Shown: piece by piece, positions 7,112-13,874 of the stretch
How the letters are laid out: each line of letters begins with the position of its first letter
Position numbering within the stretch: position 1 is the first letter of the stretch
NCBI GenBank assembly: GCA_002720635.1
Contig: PBJD01000022.1
Location: 1-32,714, forward strand
Source of the DNA: Flavobacteriales bacterium
Lineage (GTDB): Bacteria; Bacteroidota; Bacteroidia; Flavobacteriales_C; GCA-002722245
Length of the DNA: 32,714 bases
Direction of reading: 5' to 3'
Program-made: the position numbers and the translations under genes
The notes under the pieces: generated by a model
The model's input: the letters and a program-made list of their open reading frames with translations, nothing else
Database searches by the model: none
Told to the model about the DNA's origin: nothing

Positions 7112-8298
7112 TTTAAAATCGCATCAACACCCGGAAGAACTTTTCCTTCCAAAAGCTCTAATAATGCTCCTCCCCCTGTAGAGATATAAGAAACTTGATC
7201 TGCCAACCCATACTTATTTATTGCAGCAACAGAATCTCCCCCCCCGATTAAAGTAAATGCTCCATTTTTTGTTGCCCGAACAACTGAATTAGCAATTGCT
7301 TTTGTTCCTTCACCAAAAGCATCTAATTCAAAAACACCTACGGGACCATTCCACAAAACTGTTCCTGATTTTTCAATTACATCACCAAAAATCTTTCTTG
7401 ACTCGGGGCCACAGTCTAAACCTTCCCAACCGTCAGGAATTTTGCCAGCAGTGGCAACTTGGGTATTCGCATCATTAGAAAAATTATCAGCTACTATTGA
7501 ATCAACCGGTAAATATATATTAACTCCTTTTTCTTCAGCTTGTTTCAAGACATCAAGAGCAGTTTCTAAAAAATCATCCTCTACAATTGAATTTCCTATT
7601 TTACCGCCTGTTGCTTTTGAAAAAGTATACCCCATTCCGCCCCCAATAATCAAATTATCGACTTTACTTAGCATTTGTGTGATAATTTGAATTTTTGAAG
7701 ACACTTTTGACCCTCCCATAATTGCAGTCAAAGGTCCTTTTCCGGATTTAATTGCCTTATCAATACTTTCCAGCTCTCCAGCCAGTAAAAGTCCAAACAT
7801 TTTATCATTAGGAAAAAATTTAGCCACTATAGTTGTAGATGCGTGTGCTCTATGCGCAGTTCCAAAAGCATCATTAACATAACAATCAGCAAGTTGAGAT
7901 AATTGTTTAGCAAATGCTTCATCACCAGCGGTCTCTTCTTTATAAAACCTTAGATTTTCCAGTAAAAGCACTTCTCCTGAATTTAACTCAGATGCAACTT
8001 TATCAACGTCTGTCCCAACGCAGTCCGATATAAATTTAACCTCAACACCTAAATTTTCAGAAACACTTGATACAATATGCTTCAGAGAGAATTTATCTTC
8101 GGGGCCATTCTTGGGTCTGCCAAGGTGAGACATTAAAATAGCACTTCCTCCTTTCTCTAAAATAGTCTTTATTGTGGGAACTGCGGCTTTGATTCTTGTA
8201 TCGTCACTAACATTAAAATCCTCATCCAAAGGGACGTTAAAATCAACTCTAACAATTGCTTTCTTTCCTGAAAAATCATACTCTTTTACACTACTCAT
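7108..8298 (-). CDS. pgk: phosphoglycerate kinase
   Basis: The 396-residue protein has the full family length and signatures: [10 protein letters not shown] at the N-terminus, [10 protein letters not shown] with the substrate-binding basic residues, [43 protein letters not shown] and [11 protein letters not shown] for the nucleotide. It converts 1,3-bisphosphoglycerate and ADP to 3-phosphoglycerate and ATP in cytoplasmic glycolysis and runs backwards in gluconeogenesis. It is transcribed alone, divergent from holB, with an exact -7 element at 8347-8354. Its stop overlaps the 6860 gene tail to tail. Confidence 0.98.
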   Translation of the reverse strand: MSSVKEYDFSGKKAIVRVDFNVPLDEDFNVSDDTRIKAAVPTIKTILEKGGSAILMSHLGRPKNGPEDKFSLKHIVSSVSENLGVEVKFISDCVGTDVDKVASELNSGEVLLLENLRFYKEETAGDEAFAKQLSQLADCYVNDAFGTAHRAHASTTIVAKFFPNDKMFGLLLAGELESIDKAIKSGKGPLTAIMGGSKVSSKIQIITQMLSKVDNLIIGGGMGYTFSKATGGKIGNSIVEDDFLETALDVLKQAEEKGVNIYLPVDSIVADNFSNDANTQVATAGKIPDGWEGLDCGPESRKIFGDVIEKSGTVLWNGPVGVFELDAFGEGTKAIANSVVRATKNGAFTLIGGGDSVAAINKYGLADQVSYISTGGGALLELLEGKVLPGVDAILN

Positions 8299-8346
8299 AT
8301 TGATTAAAATGTTTCTTTTATAAAAAAATGCTTAACGATTTCAGAT

Positions 8347-8354
8347 CAAATTTA
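8347..8354 (-). promoter_or_regulatory. -7 element of pgk
   Basis: CAAATTTA on the plus strand reads TAAATTTG on the minus strand, an exact TAnnTTTG match. It predicts an RNA start about 40 bases before the pgk ATG. No clear -33 TTTG is seen. Confidence 0.45.
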
Positions 8355-8476
8355 AATAATCTGTTTGGGAATAACTTACGATTACTAATTTAACTTAAAT
8401 AAAAAAACAAAAAACATTCTTCATAAGGTCAGGTCAGATATGCTTTAAATGCCACCGATTAATTGATTGGAAACTT

Positions 8477-8484
8477 TATCTTTG
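8477..8484 (+). promoter_or_regulatory. -7 element of holB, near-leaderless transcript
   Basis: TATCTTTG matches TAnnTTTG exactly and ends only 7 bases before the holB ATG at 8492. If used, the mRNA begins at or next to the start codon. The -33 region is weak. Confidence 0.5.
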
Positions 8485-8491
8485 AGATTAT

Positions 8492-9625
8492 ATGTTATTC
8501 AAAGATGTAATCGGACATAACGACACAAAACTGAAGCTGATTAAAAGCGTTCAAAAAAAAAGGATCAGTCATGCTCAATTATTTCTGGGAATAGAAGGAA
8601 GTGGAAATTTTCAATTAGCATTAGCTTATGCTCAATACATAAATTGTGTAAATCCCGAATCTACTGATTCATGCGGTAAATGTTCCAGCTGTATTAAATA
8701 TAAAAACAAACAACATCCAGATCTCCATTTTTTTTATCCTTCAGCTGTTGGAAATGAACTAAAAAAAGACCCCTCCAGTAAAAAACTCATAAAACCCTGG
8801 GTTGATTTTTTAAATAAAAAAGAATATTTCACCTTAAACGATTGGATGAACCACATTGGTGCAGGAGAAAAATTATCTCAGCTAAATGTATTGGATAGTC
8901 AAGATATACTTAGAACGGTTTCTTTAAAAACCTTTGAAGCCAAATTTAAAGTAATAATTATTTGGTGGCCAGAACGCATGAATATATTTTGTTCAAATAA
9001 AATATTAAAAGTTTTAGAAGAACCAAACCCTAACTCTGTTTTCCTGTTGGTAGGATATAATACTGATGAACTTTTATCTACTATAACATCAAGAGTTCAA
9101 ATCATTAAAACAGGAAGATTAAGTGATAATGAAATTATAAAAGGATTAATTAAAAAAGAAGGAATTCCTGAAGATCTGGCCCAATCTATTTCCACATTGG
9201 CGAATGGAGATTTTTCAAAAGCATCAGACCTGGTAAACACCCCTGAAAGCAAGGAACAGTTTATTGATCTTTTTCAAAACTGGATGCGTATTTGTTATTC
9301 TGCTGATTTTTTAAAAATTGACAAATGGATTAATGAAATTGATAAACTAGGTCGAATTGCCCAAAAAAACTTTTTAGAATATGGATTAAAAATGTTCAGA
9401 GAGTGTCTGATTTACAATTACGTTAATCCAGAAATAAACCGTTTAAACGAAAGAGAAAAAAAATTCAATGCAAATTTTGCCAGGTTTATACACGGGGGAA
9501 ATATTCTTGAAATTATAGATGTTTTTGAATATACTCATACAGCTATCGGAAGAAATGCAAACAGAAAGATAGCATTCATGAACCTTAGTTTAAATATTTG
9601 TAATCTCCTTAAATCAAAACCTTAA
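8492..9625 (+). CDS. holB: DNA polymerase III subunit delta'
   Basis: The 377-residue protein starts with MLFKDVIGHNDTKLKL and SHAQLFLGIEGSGNFQLA, the clamp-loader AAA+ opening with a degenerate Walker A in which the Lys is replaced by Asn39. This loss is normal for delta', which does not hydrolyse ATP. Four cysteines (Cys52, 61, 64, 67) form the zinc module, with DSCGKCSSC clearly visible. KVLEEPNPNSVFLLV and the TITSRVQ segment (arginine-finger region) follow. It is part of the clamp loader that places the beta clamp at replication forks. The start ATG is supported by the -7 element just upstream. A glycosyltransferase gene follows after 68 bases. Confidence 0.9.
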   Translation: MLFKDVIGHNDTKLKLIKSVQKKRISHAQLFLGIEGSGNFQLALAYAQYINCVNPESTDSCGKCSSCIKYKNKQHPDLHFFYPSAVGNELKKDPSSKKLIKPWVDFLNKKEYFTLNDWMNHIGAGEKLSQLNVLDSQDILRTVSLKTFEAKFKVIIIWWPERMNIFCSNKILKVLEEPNPNSVFLLVGYNTDELLSTITSRVQIIKTGRLSDNEIIKGLIKKEGIPEDLAQSISTLANGDFSKASDLVNTPESKEQFIDLFQNWMRICYSADFLKIDKWINEIDKLGRIAQKNFLEYGLKMFRECLIYNYVNPEINRLNEREKKFNANFARFIHGGNILEIIDVFEYTHTAIGRNANRKIAFMNLSLNICNLLKSKP

Positions 9626-9693
9626 TTATTTAACGAACCAAATTGAATTTTTCACTTAAACTCAAAATTATTATTCAATAGCATTTAAACAAC

Positions 9694-10746
9694 ATGATCA
9701 TATTGTTTGCTGGAAAATACACGGGAGAGTACAATAGAGATAAAATAATTTTCGAAGGTTTACAAAAACGAAACGATGTTAAAATCATTGAATATAAATT
9801 CAACAGAAAAAAAGATTTTAATCGAGAAAAATTCTCCACCCTTAACAAACAATGTGATATAATATACTGCCCTTGCTTTTCTCATAAATTTGTAAGACTA
9901 ATTAAAAAAAACGCCACAAAACCAGTTGTTTTTGATCCACTCATCTCTAATTATTTAACAAAGGTTTTCGACTATAAAAATGTTACAAGACGATCTCCGA
10001 GAGCATTTAGAAATTATCTTAAGGATAAGATGGCATTTAATGCTGCCGATATACTTATAGCAGATACAGAGCAACACAAGACATACTATCACAAAACATT
10101 TGGAATCTCTCTCGAAAAAATTCACATACTTCCTGTTGGAGCAAACACATCATTATTTAAACCAATAAAAAGGAAACCTAACCACCCTCTAATAATTGGA
10201 TTTTATGGAGGATTTATACCATTGCAAGGAACAAAATTCATTATTGAAGCAGCGAATATTCTAAAGAAAAATACTTCGATTTATTTTAAACTAGTCGGCA
10301 CGGGATTTGAATATGAAAAAATGCAACAACTGGTTGGGGATTTAAATCTTAAAAATGTTCATTTTGAAGGTTGGATCAGTTACAATGAACTACCCGAAAA
10401 AATTTCAAAATTTGATATTTGTCTGGGAATTTTTGGAGACACAATAAAAGCAAATTTAGTCATCCCAAATAAAATTTACCATTATGCAGCCATGGGTAAA
10501 CCCATTATAACAAAGAACTCTGAGGCTATTAAAGAAATTTTTACAGAAAATAAAAACATCAAACTTGTAAATAATAATGGCAAAGATATAGCTGAAAAAA
10601 TTTTAGAAGTCGCAGAAAATTCAGATAAACAAAATGAGCTTGGTAAAAATGCGAGAAAACTTGCTGAAGCAGAATTTAATGAAAATAAAATTGCAGAAAA
10701 ATTAGTTGCTATTTTTAAAACGATTCAAGCAAAAAAAAGCATTTGA
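9694..10746 (+). CDS. family 4 (GT-B) glycosyltransferase
   Basis: The 350-residue protein has a GT-B layout. An N-terminal acceptor domain opens with IILFAGKYTGEY. A linker HILPVGANTSLFKP, typical of GT4 enzymes, leads to the C-terminal nucleotide-sugar domain with IGFYGGFIPLQGTKFIIEA, FKLVGTGFEYEKM, NVHFEGWISYNELP, and VIPNKIYHYAAMGKPIIT, where the usual E-x7-E is partly replaced. It acts at the cytoplasmic face of the inner membrane on a lipid- or glycan-linked acceptor; donor and acceptor are unknown. It is intact, unlike the GT4 gene at 4264. It is downstream of holB on the same strand and convergent with hemD. Confidence 0.85.
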   Translation: MIILFAGKYTGEYNRDKIIFEGLQKRNDVKIIEYKFNRKKDFNREKFSTLNKQCDIIYCPCFSHKFVRLIKKNATKPVVFDPLISNYLTKVFDYKNVTRRSPRAFRNYLKDKMAFNAADILIADTEQHKTYYHKTFGISLEKIHILPVGANTSLFKPIKRKPNHPLIIGFYGGFIPLQGTKFIIEAANILKKNTSIYFKLVGTGFEYEKMQQLVGDLNLKNVHFEGWISYNELPEKISKFDICLGIFGDTIKANLVIPNKIYHYAAMGKPIITKNSEAIKEIFTENKNIKLVNNNGKDIAEKILEVAENSDKQNELGKNARKLAEAEFNENKIAEKLVAIFKTIQAKKSI

Positions 10747-10784
10747 AAGACACTTTTTTATCTTTTTAAAAAAAATAAATTTTC

Positions 10785-11531
10785 TTAATTGAATTCTCTT
10801 ATATATGCCTCTATCGCTCCCGTCATAGAGGGAGCATTTGGTGCAGGTGCAGCTATGTTTATTTCCAAACCAGCATTCAGTGCCGCCTTTTTAGTTGTTT
10901 CACCAAAAACAGCAATCCTTGTATCATTCTGTTTAAACTCAGGGAAATTTTTAAATAAAGATTCAATTCCTGCTGGACTGTAAAACACCAAACAATCGTA
11001 AAATACATTTTCCAAGTCACTTAAATCACTAACAACTGTTTTGTAAAGAATTACTCTTTGATAATTAATTTCCGCAGCTTTAAGCTGTTTAGGGATTACA
11101 TCTTTTAAAATATCTGAAGATGGCAATATGTATTTTTCGGACTTATGCTTTTTAATCAATTCCATTAATTCCGTAAATCTTTGACGACCATGAAAAATCT
11201 TCCTCTTTCTGTAGACCACATGTTTTTGCAAATACAAAGCAACAGCTTCAGAAACACAAAAATACTTCATGGAATCAGGAACGGAATATCTTATGTTTTC
11301 ACAAATTCTAAAAAAATTATCTACTGCTGTTCGAGATGTTAAAATAACAGCCGTAAAATCAGAAAAGTTTATTTTTTGTTCACGAAATTCTTTTGTATCA
11401 ACTCCTTCTACGTGAATAAAAGATCTAAAATCAACTGTAACATCGTGCTTGTCACTCAACCCAAAAAAAGGTGATTTATTATTTTCTGGTTTTGGCTGTG
11501 AAACCAAAATAGATTTAATTGCTTTCCCCAT
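10785..11531 (-). CDS. hemD: uroporphyrinogen-III synthase
   Basis: The 248-residue protein has the two-lobed HemD pattern: IKSILVSQPKPE at the start, AVILTSRTAVDNFF (lobe 1 S/T-R loop), KYFCVSEAVALYL, KYILPSSDILKDVIPKQL, YDCLVFYSPAGIESLF and RIAVFGETTKKAALNAGL. It closes and inverts ring D of hydroxymethylbilane to make uroporphyrinogen III for haem synthesis in the cytoplasm. Sequence conservation is low across this family, but the motifs and the adjacent DUF4271 gene, a pairing I recall in Flavobacteriia, agree. It is the last gene of the YceI-DUF5777-DUF4271-hemD run, 12 bases after DUF4271. Confidence 0.85.
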   Translation of the reverse strand: MGKAIKSILVSQPKPENNKSPFFGLSDKHDVTVDFRSFIHVEGVDTKEFREQKINFSDFTAVILTSRTAVDNFFRICENIRYSVPDSMKYFCVSEAVALYLQKHVVYRKRKIFHGRQRFTELMELIKKHKSEKYILPSSDILKDVIPKQLKAAEINYQRVILYKTVVSDLSDLENVFYDCLVFYSPAGIESLFKNFPEFKQNDTRIAVFGETTKKAALNAGLEINIAAPAPNAPSMTGAIEAYIREFN

Positions 11532-11543
11532 TAATTTTAATTT

Positions 11544-12251
11544 TTACTGAGTTAAAATGCTCAATATTGGATCCGAAAAAACCTTAATTACCAATGCAAC
11601 AGGCAAAATTTCGAGGGTGCAAATATACAAAAACGAGTAAAAATATGGAATATTTCCACCCTTAATTCCTAACAAAAAACCATTTTTACACCTTAAAAGC
11701 AGGTAAAAACAAGAAATAGAAACAATAATCATTAAGGAAATTTCCTTTAAAGGGAGACTAAAATTATATAGTATTAAAAATGGAAATAAAATTAAGCCAT
11801 ATACCTTGTCTTTAGCTCCTAGCTGCCTCAAAGACAGATCTGTTAAACGCTCTTGATGAAAAACCTTACCAATTAATTTCCTGATAATATATTTGATTAT
11901 AAATAAAAGACCAACCGTTCCGAACGATAAAAAGACCCCTCCCGCAGTTTTGGGAAAACTAATATAAGTTGAATCAAATGAAAGAAAATTGAAAACCAGG
12001 ATAGTCAATACAAAAAGAAAAAAAATAGTTAACCATATTCCAGCCTTTTTATTCCTGTTAGATTCTGAAATGTTATTTTCATTCAGATTTTTTGGACTAA
12101 TGCTCGCCAATAATATTTTACTGATATAAGATCGGAAGCTATAAGAAATAAAAACGAGAAGTAAGAAAAGTAATAAAAAGCTAACTCCAATTATTGGACT
12201 AACAAAATCTTCGCGAACCAAAGGTTCTTTTATTTGATTAAGCTCATTCAT
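11544..12251 (-). CDS. DUF4271 integral membrane protein
   Basis: The 235-residue protein has a short polar N-terminus and about six hydrophobic segments: near residues 20-40, 72-92, 102-122, 150-165, 170-187 and 205-225. A conserved loop with SLRQLGAKDKVYGLILFP is present. This matches DUF4271, a Bacteroidota-specific family of unknown function often next to hemD. Its ATG directly follows the DUF5777 stop with no gap, so the two are translationally coupled. Confidence 0.8.
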   Translation of the reverse strand: MNELNQIKEPLVREDFVSPIIGVSFLLLFLLLVFISYSFRSYISKILLASISPKNLNENNISESNRNKKAGIWLTIFFLFVLTILVFNFLSFDSTYISFPKTAGGVFLSFGTVGLLFIIKYIIRKLIGKVFHQERLTDLSLRQLGAKDKVYGLILFPFLILYNFSLPLKEISLMIIVSISCFYLLLRCKNGFLLGIKGGNIPYFYSFLYICTLEILPVALVIKVFSDPILSILTQ

Positions 12252-13145
12252 CTATAAACTGAAAAAACGAGAAATTCTAAATCCCAATTTAAATTCGCCA
12301 TCTCCCCAGGAATCAGATTCAGTATCTAACAAATCCTGAAAAATTAATCCCGATGAATTGGATAAATTAATATGAAAAACATGTCCGCCCGTTTCCAGTT
12401 CAATACCACATGAAAGCGGGTGATCATATTTATAATTAATACTGTTTCTTAATTCTCCTAAAGTATTATTATACTCTCCAACAACAGAAAGCTTCCTGGT
12501 TATTCGATAACGAGCACCACAACCTATACTAAATAAATCATTCACCTCTTTAAGTCCATTAAAACCAACGGATTGAACAACTAAATTCTGATGATAATGA
12601 GATACACTGAACAACACTGAAAGTTTATTATTTAATTTGCTACCGATGATCACTTGATTAATGAATGAAAATCTATGCGCAATTTTGGAGAAATTTCCAC
12701 TCGGATCTCTTTTAGGAGTAAACGCAGTATTACTTAAAATTACAGCAGTAATCGGTGTGGATCCTTTTTTTTGTTTTAAGAATTTATACTTCAGCAAACC
12801 ATCAATATTTTCATTGGTTTTACTTCTCCCGATACCAATCTGAAATTCTTCTGTAACACCATAATCAAAAGAGAATCTAATATTAGAAGCCCTGTCCAGC
12901 CCAAAAAGAGAGTGACCTCCCCCTGATTGTCCTCCAATATTCCCAAATCGATGAGATATTTTAAAATCGAGCACACCTTTTCGTTCTGTTTCGGTTGTAT
13001 ATGAATTTATAAGCATTGGAGATTTCCATGTTGAACGAACAAAAGAAACTTCATTATCTGCCTCAGCTTCAAGAATAGCCAGCATATCGTTTTGTCCAAA
13101 GGAAATTTTCGAACAAAATAAAAACACCAATAAAAACCTAATCAT
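12252..13145 (-). CDS. DUF5777 family outer-membrane beta-barrel protein
   Basis: The 297-residue protein has an N-terminal signal peptide (MIRFLLVFLFCSKISFGQ) and then many amphipathic strands with alternating aromatic residues, such as DFKISHRFGNI, NIRFSFDYGV, FQIGIGRSKTNENIDGLLKYKFL and FKLGFRISRFFSL ending in aromatic Phe near the C-terminus. This is the DUF5777 family, beta-barrel proteins often next to YceI or cytochrome genes. It is probably in the outer membrane. The start overlaps the YceI stop by 4 bases (ATGA). Transported substrate unknown. Confidence 0.8.
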   Translation of the reverse strand: MIRFLLVFLFCSKISFGQNDMLAILEAEADNEVSFVRSTWKSPMLINSYTTETERKGVLDFKISHRFGNIGGQSGGGHSLFGLDRASNIRFSFDYGVTEEFQIGIGRSKTNENIDGLLKYKFLKQKKGSTPITAVILSNTAFTPKRDPSGNFSKIAHRFSFINQVIIGSKLNNKLSVLFSVSHYHQNLVVQSVGFNGLKEVNDLFSIGCGARYRITRKLSVVGEYNNTLGELRNSINYKYDHPLSCGIELETGGHVFHINLSNSSGLIFQDLLDTESDSWGDGEFKLGFRISRFFSL

Positions 13146-13687
13146 TTAGACACAACCTCTTGATATTCAATATAAACCGTTACTTCAACGACCTCTGCAA
13201 TACTTTTAATTTTTATGGAAGGAATTTTAATTCCATGGTCTGCCACCTGAATGGCAAATTTCGCCTCTACACTTACTTTTCCGTCCTTAACAAGGATTTG
13301 ACCTTTAATTTCCCGATTTTTTTCAACACCATGAATCTTAAGTACGCCCTTTACAGTTACAGGATAACTGCCATCGTTTTTGATATCAAAATCGCCTATT
13401 ATATCTCCATTTAAAGTTGCTTTTGGAAATTTATCCGATTCAATATAATCTTCATTGAAGTGTTCTTGCATCATTGGATTTTTAAAAATGAATGTATTTG
13501 GCTTCATCAAAACCACAATTTTTTTCTCGGCTGCATTAAATACTGATTTACTCTTTTTGCTTTCAGCATAAATATCTTCCAAAGGAGCATCCGATAAGAA
13601 ACTAATTTTTGAAGTTGTAGATTGAAACAATTGTCCATTGGCAAACAGAGAACCTAAAATCAAAATTAATCCTAAAATATTTTTCAT
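13142..13687 (-). CDS. YceI-family periplasmic lipid-binding-like protein
   Basis: The 181-residue protein has a signal peptide (MKNILGLILILGSLFANGQ) and a lipocalin-like YceI domain: STTSKISFLSDAPLEDI, NPMMQEHFNEDYIESDKFPKA with the conserved H-FN-DYIES-KFP core, YPVTVKGVLKIHGVEK and a final strand VEVTVYIEYQE. YceI proteins bind isoprenoid-type lipids in the periplasm; the ligand here is unknown. It is the first gene of the four-gene operon ending in hemD. No exact promoter is visible, but TTATTTTG at 13720-13713 is one base from the -7 consensus and sits at the right distance. Confidence 0.88.
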   Translation of the reverse strand: MKNILGLILILGSLFANGQLFQSTTSKISFLSDAPLEDIYAESKKSKSVFNAAEKKIVVLMKPNTFIFKNPMMQEHFNEDYIESDKFPKATLNGDIIGDFDIKNDGSYPVTVKGVLKIHGVEKNREIKGQILVKDGKVSVEAKFAIQVADHGIKIPSIKIKSIAEVVEVTVYIEYQEVVSK

Positions 13688-13736
13688 TATTATAATTTAC
13701 TTGGTTAAATAGCAAAATAAAAACTTTTTAAAAAAA

Positions 13737-13753
13737 TTGGCATTTATTGCCAA
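13737..13753. promoter_or_regulatory. 6-5-6 palindrome between the YceI operon and the kinase gene
   Basis: TTGGCA-TTTAT-TGCCAA is a perfect inverted repeat in the divergent space, and another TGCCAA lies at 13790-13795. Size and place fit an operator for a dimeric regulator acting on either gene set. No regulator is identified. Confidence 0.3.
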
Positions 13754-13874
13754 ACTCTTTTAATACAAGAATCCTCAAGTCAATTTCTTTGCCAAATTTA
13801 CGCCTAACAAAGAGATAAGTTAAACAATTAATTTATGATTTTTATTTGTTTCTTTAACAAAGAACAATCATGCT

